64,000 bases of DNA from Sphingopyxis indica. Its GTDB lineage: Bacteria; Pseudomonadota; Alphaproteobacteria; Sphingomonadales; Sphingomonadaceae. Positions 9,427-17,936 of this stretch are shown here, piece after piece (positions within the stretch are counted from its first letter, which is position 1; every line of letters begins with the position of its first letter). The stretch lies in contig NZ_FZPA01000002.1 in NCBI RefSeq assembly GCF_900188185.1, positions 124,001 to 188,000 on the forward strand, written 5' to 3'. The position numbers and the translations under genes are program-made. The notes below the pieces were generated by a model. That model saw only the letters and a list, made by a program, of their open reading frames with translations, was not told the DNA's origin and made no database searches.

Positions 9427-9509
9427 CGTCATTGCGAGCGCAGCGAAGCAATCCAGAGCGGCCTTGCCTAGCTCTGGATTGCCGCGCGGCTTCGCCGCTC
9501 GCAATGACG
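9427..9509. repeat. Sphingomonad-type intergenic hairpin (GTCATTGCGAGCG)
   Basis: The 14-bp ends CGTCATTGCGAGCG at 9427-9440 and its exact complement at 9496-9509 flank further complementary words (GCAATCCAGAGC, GCTCTGGATTGC). The entire 83-bp stretch can form one long hairpin. It occupies the gap between the FemAB-like gene and the glycosyltransferase. From general knowledge, similar GTCATTGCGAGCG hairpins recur in alphaproteobacterial genomes. Confidence 0.75.
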
Positions 9510-9534
9510 AAAGTTGATGGTGCACCACAGGATC

Positions 9535-10602
9535 TTAACCCAGCCCGCGCGCGATCAGCGGCCCGATGCGGTTCGCGGCCCACAGCGGCAGCCTTTTCCA
9601 CAGGTCGACCTGCAATCTGTATTTGGTGCTGTTCGGGTTGGTATCGCGCGGGCGTTCGCCCGGCGCGAGCCACCGCGCATAGACGAGCGGCTGCGGCTCG
9701 AAACCCCAATTCTTCTTGTAGGACCAGGGGCCGCTCCCGACCTTCGACCGGCCGAAGTCGAAGCGGCTGCACCCCTTCGCGCGGGCATGGTTCATCAGCG
9801 CATAATACATCAGCTCGTTGGCGCGCAGGCCGCGCGCGGCAAAGGTGCCGCCGCCCCAATAGGGCATGACGGTGCCGCGCCAATAGAGGCTGAGCACGCT
9901 CGCGACCGGCGTTTCCGCATGGCGCACGGTCAATATGTCGGCGTCTTCGCCGAAGACATCGAGCACGGCATCGAACAGCGTCTTCGGAAAGACCGGCGTG
10001 CCAAGGTTGCGTACGCTTTCGGCATAGACGCGGTAATGATCGCGCCGCTCCTTCGCGTCCGTCCCCACCGTCACGGTCAGGTTGCTCGCCAGCGCCTTGC
10101 GCACCTCGGCGCGCTGCTTGCGCGGAATGGCGAGCAATTCGGCTTCGTCATCGTCGGCAAGGTCGCGCGCGAAGCCGGCATAGACGCCGTCTTCGCGCTG
10201 CCAGCCGGGGCCGCCGGGAAGCACGCCGCCGCGCAGTTCGACCGAAGGCGCGCGCAAGGTTCCGGCAAGCGTAACCGCCGCGCCTGCAAGCGTCTCCGCC
10301 GCCGTGTCACTATTCGCGAGCAACCCGCCATCGACCGCAAAGCCACTCGCGACCAACGCCTGGCCGAACAGCGGCGAGCGGATATGATGGAGCGGCAGCA
10401 GCCCGACGATCGCCCCGCTGGCATCGCGCGCCGCGAGCGGGTGGCAGCCGTGTCCGGTCGCGCGCGCGATCGCCTCGCACCACGCGCGGCTGTGAAAGGG
10501 CGTTGCGGAGGGATGCACGGCAACATAGCCGTCCCACGCAGCGGGGTCGCCAAGCGGCGCGACCGCGACCTTCGCGGCCGCCGGATGCACCGGGGCGTTC
10601 AC
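9535..10602 (-). CDS. FemAB family XrtA/PEP-CTERM-associated protein
   Basis: A 355-residue FemAB/GNAT-like protein. The start is GTG at 10600-10602, overlapping the stop of the polysaccharide deacetylase gene (GTGA); longer frames upstream lie inside that gene. Family features include FHSRAWCEAIARATGH near the N-terminus, RKQRAEVRKAL in the middle, and SRFDFGRSKVGSGPWSYKKN near the C-terminus. FemAB proteins add amino acids or acyl groups from charged carriers. In this locus it may modify the polysaccharide or a lipid; the substrate is not known. Confidence 0.87.
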   Translation of the reverse strand: MNAPVHPAAAKVAVAPLGDPAAWDGYVAVHPSATPFHSRAWCEAIARATGHGCHPLAARDASGAIVGLLPLHHIRSPLFGQALVASGFAVDGGLLANSDTAAETLAGAAVTLAGTLRAPSVELRGGVLPGGPGWQREDGVYAGFARDLADDDEAELLAIPRKQRAEVRKALASNLTVTVGTDAKERRDHYRVYAESVRNLGTPVFPKTLFDAVLDVFGEDADILTVRHAETPVASVLSLYWRGTVMPYWGGGTFAARGLRANELMYYALMNHARAKGCSRFDFGRSKVGSGPWSYKKNWGFEPQPLVYARWLAPGERPRDTNPNSTKYRLQVDLWKRLPLWAANRIGPLIARGLG

Positions 10603-11459
10603 GCCGCCGCGCGCCACGGCCGGGCGCGCTCCTGCTGCGCCGGAACCAGCGCGTCGGCGCGGGTCCAGTCGAATTCGTCGAGCAATTTCTTCAGCTTGCC
10701 GGCCATCGCGGCGAGACCGCTGTAGTGGCGGATCTTCGATTTGAGCGGCGCATCGGCGACGCGCGGCTGGCCGGGGTCGATCTCCCACGGATGGAAATAG
10801 AGGATCGCCGGATGCCCTTCCTCATTCATGCGCGCGATGGCCCAGCGCGTGAAACGATAGGGCAGCAGCCGCATGAACCCGCCGCCGCCCGCCGCAAGCG
10901 TGCGCCCGGCGACGTGTGCGGTCGCCACCGGCCATTCGACGAGGTCGCTGTCGGACAGCGGGCGCCACGCGGTGCGCGGGCTTTGCGGCCAGCCATAATG
11001 GTCGTGGACAACGGGCGCCACGCTCGACGAATAGGCATAGCCCTGTTCGGCAAGGATCGGGTGTGCCCATGGCGTGCGCGCGTCGATCGAAAAGCTCGGC
11101 GCGCGATAGCCGCGCACCGGCACGCCGCCCAGATCCTCGAGAATCGCGCGCGATTTTTCGAGGTCGGCGGCAAATTCTTCGGCGGTGAGCGTGAAGACGC
11201 GCTTGTGGTCGTAGCCGTGACTCGCAAGCTCGTGCCCCGCCGCGACAATGCGCTTGATCAGTGCCGGGAAGCGCTCTGCGACCCAGCCGAGCGTGAAGAA
11301 GGTGCCCGTGACGCCGGCATCGGCGAAAATCTGGAGTACGGCATCGCAATTGGCCTCGACCCGGCTTTCGAGCGCCGGCCAGTCGGCGCGGTCGATCGTC
11401 CGCTCAAAGGCGCCGACCTGGAACCAGTCCTCGACATCGACCGACAGGCCGTTCCGCAT
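10599..11459 (-). CDS. XrtA system polysaccharide deacetylase
   Basis: A 286-residue NodB-type (carbohydrate esterase 4) protein. SVDVEDWF carries the catalytic/metal Asp, and ELASHGYDH gives the HxxxH-like metal site. RGYRAPSFSID and LYFHPWEIDP are later motifs. A strong GGAGGTGA ribosome-binding site lies 6 bases before the ATG at 11457-11459. It would remove acetyl groups from N-acetylated sugars of the exopolysaccharide. No signal peptide is seen, as in other XrtA-locus members. Confidence 0.92.
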   Translation of the reverse strand: MRNGLSVDVEDWFQVGAFERTIDRADWPALESRVEANCDAVLQIFADAGVTGTFFTLGWVAERFPALIKRIVAAGHELASHGYDHKRVFTLTAEEFAADLEKSRAILEDLGGVPVRGYRAPSFSIDARTPWAHPILAEQGYAYSSSVAPVVHDHYGWPQSPRTAWRPLSDSDLVEWPVATAHVAGRTLAAGGGGFMRLLPYRFTRWAIARMNEEGHPAILYFHPWEIDPGQPRVADAPLKSKIRHYSGLAAMAGKLKKLLDEFDWTRADALVPAQQERARPWRAAA

Positions 11460-11500
11460 CGCCGCTCACCTCCGCGCGCCTTTCCATAGCCGAAAAGGGG

Positions 11501-12757
11501 TCAGGCCGCCCACACCTTTGATTTCGTGGGGTTCGGCGCATTTTCCGGGTCGCGTTCGACCCATTCGATGAGCAGGTCGAGCACGCGGCGCAGCGCCGCA
11601 TCCTGCTCGACGAGCCGCGCTTCGAGGTCGGCGATCTGCGCCTTCAGCTCGGCGACCTCCTCGGCAGCGACCGGCGGCTCGGAATGGCCTGCCTCTTCGG
11701 CCGCCGGCGCTTCGGCGACGGCGGGCGCGCCCGCCCGGCGCTCATCGCCCGCCCCGCCCAGCCTCGCCCGGCTCAGGTCGAGCGGCTTTTCAGGCGCCTC
11801 GGGCGCCGCGAAAGGCGGACGGCTGCCGGCGCGGACTTCGGGCTCGGCGACCGGCCATTCGAGAGCGGTTTCGGCCTGAACGGGGGCTTCAAATGCGCGC
11901 GCCACCTCTTCGACCGGCGCCGCCAGCGCGGATTGATCGAGCCCGCGGTCGGCCTCGATCTCGCCGATCACCTCGCGGACATGCTGCGCGGTGATGCGGC
12001 TCAACTGCTCGACCGCGCCAAAGAGCAGCAGCCGGCTCACCAGCACGTTCAGCTTGCGCGGCACGCCTTCGCTATAGTCGAAGATTTCCTCGAACGCGTC
12101 GGGGCTGAAGCTGGGGTTGCCCGTCCAGCCGACCTTGCCGAGCCGGTGGAGGATATAGGGCTCGACCTCCTCGGGCTCCATCGGGTCGAGGTGGTGCGTC
12201 GCGATCACGCGCTGGCGCAGCTGTTCGAGCGTCGGCGTATGAAAGAGCGTCTGGCGGAATTCGGGCTGGCCGAGCAGGAAGATCTGGAGCAGCGAATGGC
12301 CGCCGAGCTGGAAATTCGACAGCATGCGCAGCTCTTCGAGCGCCGAAATGGCAAGATTCTGTCCTTCGTCGACGATCAGCAGCGTCCGGCGCCCGGCGCG
12401 CGCCTGTTCGCGCAGATATTGCTCCATCGACCGCAAAAGCTCGGCCTTGCTCTGCCCTTCCCATTCGATCCCGAACTGTTCGGCGACGAGCCGCAACAGG
12501 TCGTCGCCCTCGACCTGCGTCGAAACCAGCTTCACCGCGGTCAGGCGGTTGGGGTCGATCGTGTTCATCAGATGGCCGACGAGCGTCGTCTTGCCGGCGC
12601 CGATGTCGCCGGTGATGACGATGAACCCCTCGCCCTGCGCCAGCCCGTAGCCGAGATAGGACATCGCCTTGCGGTGCGTCCCGCTCTCGAAATAGAAGCT
12701 GGGGTCGGGGGTCAGCTGAAAGGGGCGTCCGGTGAAGCCGTAGAACTGATCGTACAT
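11501..12757 (-). CDS. XrtA/PEP-CTERM-associated ExeA-like ATPase
   Basis: A 418-residue AAA-type ATPase. MYDQFYGFTGRPFQLTPDP is the usual opening of the ExeA/general secretion ATPases in exosortase loci. Walker A is GDIGAGKTT (about residues 50-58) and Walker B is LLIVDEGQN. The AAA part ends near residue 270. It is followed by a low-complexity Ala/Glu/Pro-rich linker and a short predicted coiled coil (EEVAELKAQIADLEARL). It probably powers or regulates assembly or export of polymer. The start has an AGAGGA ribosome-binding site. Confidence 0.9.
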   Translation of the reverse strand: MYDQFYGFTGRPFQLTPDPSFYFESGTHRKAMSYLGYGLAQGEGFIVITGDIGAGKTTLVGHLMNTIDPNRLTAVKLVSTQVEGDDLLRLVAEQFGIEWEGQSKAELLRSMEQYLREQARAGRRTLLIVDEGQNLAISALEELRMLSNFQLGGHSLLQIFLLGQPEFRQTLFHTPTLEQLRQRVIATHHLDPMEPEEVEPYILHRLGKVGWTGNPSFSPDAFEEIFDYSEGVPRKLNVLVSRLLLFGAVEQLSRITAQHVREVIGEIEADRGLDQSALAAPVEEVARAFEAPVQAETALEWPVAEPEVRAGSRPPFAAPEAPEKPLDLSRARLGGAGDERRAGAPAVAEAPAAEEAGHSEPPVAAEEVAELKAQIADLEARLVEQDAALRRVLDLLIEWVERDPENAPNPTKSKVWAA

Positions 12758-12778
12758 CGGAATATCCTCTTGTCTGGA

Positions 12779-14488
12779 TCAGAAATTATAGCGCAGGCCG
12801 AGCAGCGCCGAGCCGATGAGCTGGCTGTTGAACCCGTCCTGGTCGAAAGCGTTGATCGAGGCCGCCGCGGTGCCAGTCAGGCCGCGCCACAACCGCCGCG
12901 AATAGGAGCTCGAAAGGCCCGCCGACTGCGCGTCGGACGCGCCGGGCGCACCATTGTCGAAATAGTTGACGAAGCCGGTCACGCTGACGCTCGAATCGGC
13001 ATCGAGCTGGCGGCCAGCGGTCAGGAAGAGATAATAGCTCTCGTCGACGACGCCGTTCAGATCGGCGAGCACCGACGTCTCCGGAACGAGCAGGCGGCGG
13101 CGGTCGTAGCCGATACCGACGCCATAGTTCCAGCGGCCGTAGCGCGACGAGAGCAGCGCCTGCACGCCGCTGCTGCGATACTGCGCCGCGGTCGCGCTCG
13201 CGAGTTGCGGCGAGAGGCAGCCGCCGCCCTGCTGCCCGAAGACGCACGGGCTGATGCTGCCGTCGACCGGGTTGCGCGTCGGGTCGAACTGCGTCGGCAG
13301 CGCCGAAAGCCCGCTCGACAGCCCGCGGCCGAAGCTCGACAGCCCGTCGTAGACGCCGATCTGGAGCATTGTCGCATGATCGGGGCGATAGGCGAAGCTG
13401 CCGGTGTAGATGGTATCGCCATAGCGGCGTCCGACGCGCGCGGTCAGCGACGTGCGCCGGCTCGGCCGCCACATGACGCCGGCGTCCCAGATCAACCCCT
13501 CGGTATCGAAGGCGAGCTGGCGCGGCTGCGATTTGTCGGTGACATAGCGCCCGTCCGAATCGATCACCGGCCGCCCGTCGGCGTCGAGCACGGGGTCGCG
13601 CTGGCTGATCTCGATATCCTCATAACCGACGCCGCCGAGCAGCGCGACGGTCGGGCTGATCGGCACGGTCACGTCGGCGCGGACATATTTGCCGTCGTAG
13701 CGCTGGTCGAGCTGGCTTGCATCCTCGCGCTCCCAGCCGCCCGAAAGCTGCCAGCCGAACGGCAGGTCGCCCGGCCGCGCGCCGACGCTCGCCCAGGCGG
13801 CATGGTTGGTCGAGCTGTCGAAAATGCCCTCGGGGATGCCGGCCGTCGCCGCGCCCGGCGTGTCGATGTCGGTCTTGGTATAGCCGAAGCGATAGCCGGC
13901 GCCGACGTCGAGCCCCGCGATGCGGCGCGCGAAGGTCGGGCCGGCGTAAAAGGAATAGACGTCGGCGATGTTCGTCGCATCGGCGAGGAAGATGTCGGCG
14001 CTGCCATAGCCGTCGGCGCGCGTGCGCGTCGCGAGCGCGCCGGCCTCGAGATTGAAGCCGCGCGCCGCCTCGAGCCGCGCGCGAAGCAGGCCGCTGATGA
14101 GGTCCGAATCGCCGAGACCGCCCGATTCGCCGATGCGATGCTCGTAGCGCAGCGACGCGGCCACCTCGGCGCGGCGCGTCACCACCGCCGCGTCGACCCC
14201 CGCGGCGAGCGTCGTATAGGTCAGGACATCGCCACCATTCTTGAGGTCGGCGTTCAACACCTGTCCGATTTCGAGATAGGGGGTGACGTCCACCGTCCGC
14301 TGGCGCTGCGCCTGGCCCGCATCCGCCTCGCCGCCGCCATAAGGGGTTGCGGGGCCTGTCGCCGGCGCATCCCTGTCGCCCGCGCCCTCGTCGCCCGACC
14401 ATTGCGCCTGCGCGCCGCTCGCCGCCCCGGCGAGCAGGAGCGCGGCAAGCATCGCGCTGCGGCGTGCAAGGCGGAAGCGCGCACTCAT
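12779..14488 (-). CDS. XrtA-locus outer-membrane beta-barrel protein
   Basis: A 569-residue protein with an N-terminal signal peptide (LAALLLAGAASGAQAQ). The body is rich in alternating aromatic/polar strands and ends in LLGLRYNF, with the C-terminal Phe typical of outer-membrane barrels. It corresponds to the conserved barrel protein found in exosortase A exopolysaccharide loci and is probably part of polymer export. The ATG overlaps the stop of the tyrosine kinase gene (ATGA). Two Cys residues occur in the segment SPCVFGQQGGGCLS. Confidence 0.8.
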   Translation of the reverse strand: MSARFRLARRSAMLAALLLAGAASGAQAQWSGDEGAGDRDAPATGPATPYGGGEADAGQAQRQRTVDVTPYLEIGQVLNADLKNGGDVLTYTTLAAGVDAAVVTRRAEVAASLRYEHRIGESGGLGDSDLISGLLRARLEAARGFNLEAGALATRTRADGYGSADIFLADATNIADVYSFYAGPTFARRIAGLDVGAGYRFGYTKTDIDTPGAATAGIPEGIFDSSTNHAAWASVGARPGDLPFGWQLSGGWEREDASQLDQRYDGKYVRADVTVPISPTVALLGGVGYEDIEISQRDPVLDADGRPVIDSDGRYVTDKSQPRQLAFDTEGLIWDAGVMWRPSRRTSLTARVGRRYGDTIYTGSFAYRPDHATMLQIGVYDGLSSFGRGLSSGLSALPTQFDPTRNPVDGSISPCVFGQQGGGCLSPQLASATAAQYRSSGVQALLSSRYGRWNYGVGIGYDRRRLLVPETSVLADLNGVVDESYYLFLTAGRQLDADSSVSVTGFVNYFDNGAPGASDAQSAGLSSSYSRRLWRGLTGTAAASINAFDQDGFNSQLIGSALLGLRYNF

Positions 14489-15522
14489 TCGGCGGGGCTT
14501 CCCTGTCCGTAATAGGTGCCGAAGCGGCGGCCGCCGGGGGAGAATTTCACGCCGTTGAGCAGCAGCTGGATATGCGGGCACGCCCCCATCAGTCCGACCG
14601 CATCGCGCAGCGAGGATTCGAGCGTTTCGTCGGCGCGCACGACGATGACAAGCTGGCCGACATGCCCCGCGAGCACCGCTGCCGGCGACGCCGCGAGCAC
14701 CGGCGGCGAATCGAAAATGAGAATTCGGCCCGGCGCGCCCTGCTCGAGCGCGGCGAGCAGTGTTTCGGTGCGCGCCGATGCGAGCAATTCGGTATCGTGC
14801 ATGTGCTGCGCGCCCGCGGGCATCACCTTCAGCCCGGCTATGTCGGTCTGGATCATGCAATCGCCGAGCGGCAGGTGCGGGTCGGCGAGCGCGTCCATCA
14901 GCCCCGGCCCTTCGTCGAGCCCCAGCACCGAAAGCACGCTCGGCTTGGCAATGTCGGCGTCGATCAGCAACACGTCGTGATCGGCCTCGACCGCAAGGCT
15001 GAGCGCGAGATTGACCGCGGTGAAGGTCTTGCCCTCGCCGGGGTTCGCCGACGCGATCAGCACGCGATGCCCGCGCGGGACGACCGGGCGGTTGGCGGCG
15101 CCCGAAAAGTTCCGGATCAGCTCGCGTTTCACGATGCGATATTCTTCGGCGATTCCCGTCACCGGCGCCCCCGGCACGACCATGCCGTGCGCTGCGAGCC
15201 GGTCGCGGTCGATCTTGCCCTGGCGCGCCGGGACGATCGCGGGGGCGGCCCTTGCCACCTCCTTGCGCGGCGACGGCGCGGGCGCCAGCTCGACTTCGGA
15301 CGCGGCGGGCTCGGCGGGTTCGATCTTCCCGGGCACGGGCGCCTGTTCGGCCGCCTCGATCTTGCTCTTGCCCTTCTTCTTCTCGGGCTCGGGCGGCAGC
15401 TCGGCGGGGTCGATCGTCGGCCCGCTCGACGCATCTATGCCGAACATGTCGGCGGCGCGTTCGAGGAGCGACGGCTTGCGCTTGAAGGGGCGGTGTTCGT
15501 TCATGTCCTTGTCCCCCGTCAC
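14485..15522 (-). CDS. XrtA-associated polysaccharide tyrosine kinase
   Basis: A 345-residue BY-kinase. Walker A is SANPGEGKTFTAVNLA, Walker A' is LLIDADIAKPS and Walker B is ILIFDSPP. The Lys/Glu/Pro-rich N-terminal 100 residues are probably disordered. The C-terminus has only one Tyr pair (GTYYGQG) instead of a long tyrosine cluster. It works with the separate Wzz-like protein upstream. The start is GTG at 15520-15522 (GTGA overlap with wzz); ATG at 15502-15504 (MNEHRPF) is an alternative. Confidence 0.88.
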   Translation of the reverse strand: MTGDKDMNEHRPFKRKPSLLERAADMFGIDASSGPTIDPAELPPEPEKKKGKSKIEAAEQAPVPGKIEPAEPAASEVELAPAPSPRKEVARAAPAIVPARQGKIDRDRLAAHGMVVPGAPVTGIAEEYRIVKRELIRNFSGAANRPVVPRGHRVLIASANPGEGKTFTAVNLALSLAVEADHDVLLIDADIAKPSVLSVLGLDEGPGLMDALADPHLPLGDCMIQTDIAGLKVMPAGAQHMHDTELLASARTETLLAALEQGAPGRILIFDSPPVLAASPAAVLAGHVGQLVIVVRADETLESSLRDAVGLMGACPHIQLLLNGVKFSPGGRRFGTYYGQGSPAE

Positions 15523-17060
15523 GCAACCAGGCCGCGTTGCACGAATTCGGCGACGAGCAGCAGCGCATAAAGCGCGACGAGTGCGCCCGCGCCGCTCGCC
15601 AGCCAGACGAGGCGCTTCTTGCGTTCGACCTGACGCTCGGGCGTCACGACCTCGGTGATCGAGCCGATCACCGGCAGCCCGCTTGCCCGCTCGAGCCGGG
15701 CGGCGGTCGGATAGCTGGTCCGTATCTGCGCGAGGCCGAAGGCCGCGCCGATCCCCCCCGCGATCCCTGCGAGCAGCACCGCAGTCAGGAACAGCGGCCG
15801 GTTCGGCGCCGAGGGCGTCGTCGGCTTCGATGGCGGGTCGAGCAGCTCGACCTTGATCGCGTCGGTTTCGGTCTGCACCTGCCCGCGCAGCCGCACCTGT
15901 TCGCGCTGCGCGAGCAGCTTGTCATATTGCGCCTTCAGCGCGGTATATTCGCCGTTGATCCGGTCATATTCGGCCGCCACGCCGGGGTTCTGAATCTGCT
16001 GCGACGTGATCCTGGCGATGTCGCCGGTCAGTTGCGCCTTGCGCGCACCGAGCGCGCTGACCGTCGCCTGCCGCTCGGCCCGCATCGCCGCGAGCGAGGC
16101 ATAGGCCGGGTTCTGCGCATTGCCGCCGCCCCCGCCATTGCCATCGCGCTCGGCCTGCGCCTTCAGCGCCGCGATCTGGCTCTTGACCGCGATGACGTCG
16201 GGGTGCGCATCGGTCAGCCCCTTGGCGCGCATCTGCGCGAGCTCGTTCTGCGCCCCCGCCAGCTGTTGCCGCGCGACCCCCGCGCCAGTCGCCGGCGCGC
16301 CGGGGACGTTGATCGTCGCCGGGGTCTGCGCAAGCTGGCCGTTCGCTGCGGCGAGCGCCGCCTGTGCGGCGACGAGCTGGCTGTCGATCTGGTTGATCTC
16401 GGCGCGCATCGCATCGACGCGCTGCGCCGGCGATCCGGCGCCGCCGCCGACGAGGCCGATGTTCGACGCCTCGAACGCCGCGCGCCGCGCCTCGACCTCG
16501 CGCAGCGCCTTTTCGCGGTCGGCGATCTGCGCGTCGAGGAATTTCAGCCCCTCGCGCGCGTCGATCCGGCCCCCGCGCAGCTGGTCGTCGCGAAACACGG
16601 TTATCAGGCTGTCGAGCACGCCCGAGGCGAGCTTCGCATTGTCGGCGTCGGACAGGCTGCCGACCCCGATGCTCGAGGTGATTTCGAAGATATTGTCCTG
16701 CTGCGGCACCACCTTGATATTCTGTTGCAGCATCGCGACCGCGCCTGCCTTTTCGCGCTCGCCCGCTGCCGCCGGCAGCAGGCCGGTGGTCACCGCGACC
16801 TTTTCCATGTTGCGCGCGCTGGTCAGCGTCGCGCGGATCTGGTCGACCTGCTGCTGCGCGCCGAGCCCGCCGGGGGTGTCGTCCGGCAATATCTGGTTGA
16901 CGTCGACGAGCAGGCGCGCGCGCGAATCATAGCGGTTGGGGATCGACGCGATCGCCAGCCAGCCGAGGATGCAGATGCCCCAGGCGACCGCAAGCACGAG
17001 CCACCGGCGCGTCCAGACGCTGTGCAGCGCCACCCGGAATTCGTCGTAGAGGCTGTTCAT
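15519..17060 (-). CDS. XrtA system polysaccharide chain-length determinant (Wzz-like)
   Basis: A 513-residue inner-membrane protein. One membrane segment is near residues 18-38 (WLVLAVAWGICILGWLAIAS) and others are near the C-terminus (LFLTAVLLAGIAGGIGAAFG and LVWLASGAGALVALYALLLV). The long coiled-coil-rich periplasmic region lies between. RARLLVDVNQILPDD is characteristic of the exosortase-type Wzz proteins. There is no fused kinase domain; the kinase is the next gene. It sets polymer length and couples synthesis to export. Confidence 0.92.
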   Translation of the reverse strand: MNSLYDEFRVALHSVWTRRWLVLAVAWGICILGWLAIASIPNRYDSRARLLVDVNQILPDDTPGGLGAQQQVDQIRATLTSARNMEKVAVTTGLLPAAAGEREKAGAVAMLQQNIKVVPQQDNIFEITSSIGVGSLSDADNAKLASGVLDSLITVFRDDQLRGGRIDAREGLKFLDAQIADREKALREVEARRAAFEASNIGLVGGGAGSPAQRVDAMRAEINQIDSQLVAAQAALAAANGQLAQTPATINVPGAPATGAGVARQQLAGAQNELAQMRAKGLTDAHPDVIAVKSQIAALKAQAERDGNGGGGGNAQNPAYASLAAMRAERQATVSALGARKAQLTGDIARITSQQIQNPGVAAEYDRINGEYTALKAQYDKLLAQREQVRLRGQVQTETDAIKVELLDPPSKPTTPSAPNRPLFLTAVLLAGIAGGIGAAFGLAQIRTSYPTAARLERASGLPVIGSITEVVTPERQVERKKRLVWLASGAGALVALYALLLVAEFVQRGLVA

Positions 17061-17105
17061 CGGCGGGGGTCGTTCCTTGGAAGATGGCTCGGTCGCGTCG
17101 GTTCG

Positions 17106-17759
17106 TCAGAACATGCTTTCGGGGATGATGATGACATCGCCCGGCTGCAGGCGGACATTCGCCTTGATGTCGCCGCGCTTGATCAGGTCGTTGAGGCGCA
17201 GCGCATATTCGTGCTGCTTGCCCGTCCCCTTGTCGAAGCGCACCAGCCGCGCCTTGTTGCCCGCGGCATATTCGCCGAGCCCGCCGACCGCGATCATCGC
17301 GTCGAGCACGGTCATGTTCGCCCGATAGGGGATCGACGCGGGCTTTTCGGTCGCGCCGACGACGCGCACCTGCTGCGAAAAAGTGCTATTGAAGCTGGTG
17401 ACGATGACGCTGACGATCGGGTCCTTGATATATTGGCTGAGGGCGAGCTTGAGATCCTGTTGCAGCATCGTCGGCGTCTTGCCGACCGCAGGCAGGTCGG
17501 TGATCAGCGGCGTCGTGATGCGCCCGTCGGGGCGCACCTGAACCTTGCCGCCGAGTTCGGGGTTGCGCCACACGAAGATCTGCAGCTCGTCGAGCGGGCC
17601 GATGATATATTCCTCGCCCGGCCCTTCCTGGTTCGCGACGAAATTGGCGCTCGGCAGCTGCGGCGCATCGGCCACATTGCTGCAACCGGCAAGCAGGGTC
17701 GCCGCAATGCCGGACACGAGCGCGGCGCGGGCGGCGCGGAGCGCGGGAGAGGACGTCAT
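17106..17759 (-). CDS. XrtA system polysaccharide export lipoprotein (Wza-like)
   Basis: A 217-residue lipoprotein with a lipobox (ATLLAGC) near residue 25. It contains a Poly_export domain (YIIGPLDELQIFVWRNPEL) and SLBB-type segments (VRVVGATEKPASIPY, VLDAMIAVGGL). The end LQPGDVIIIPES is typical. It should form the outer-membrane/periplasmic export channel with the Wzz-like protein. The ATG at 17757-17759 is chosen; an upstream in-frame TTG at 17763-17765 would add two residues. The 177-base gap upstream contains an inverted repeat that may be regulatory. Confidence 0.92.
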   Translation of the reverse strand: MTSSPALRAARAALVSGIAATLLAGCSNVADAPQLPSANFVANQEGPGEEYIIGPLDELQIFVWRNPELGGKVQVRPDGRITTPLITDLPAVGKTPTMLQQDLKLALSQYIKDPIVSVIVTSFNSTFSQQVRVVGATEKPASIPYRANMTVLDAMIAVGGLGEYAAGNKARLVRFDKGTGKQHEYALRLNDLIKRGDIKANVRLQPGDVIIIPESMF

Positions 17760-17855
17760 AATCAATTACCTTTCGACCGGCCGGGGTGAGGCCGCCCCGG
17801 CGCGGAAGCCCGTGGCGACAGCCATTGCGTCGGGCTCAGCCATGCTCGGAAAGGG

Positions 17856-17886
17856 TGAACATACCGTTAGTATTGGGTTATGTTCA
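17856..17886. promoter_or_regulatory. Candidate operator: TGAACATA-N15-TATGTTCA inverted repeat
   Basis: An exact 8-bp inverted repeat with 15 bases between the arms. It lies about 100-130 bases upstream of the Wza-like gene, in the only sizeable gap of the minus-strand XrtA operon. The local sequence is AT-rich compared with its surroundings. This fits a binding site for a dimeric regulator controlling the export genes. No regulator gene is nearby, so the assignment is tentative. Confidence 0.4.
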
Positions 17887-17936
17887 AACCTCAGCCCGCC
17901 GCAACCTGTCCCGTTATGAAACGGAACGCGGCTGGT

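Noticed and set aside
15537..17789. 750-codon plus-strand frame opposite the Wzz-like and Wza-like genes
   Set aside because: The minus-strand frames match known exopolysaccharide families; the plus frame has no domain.
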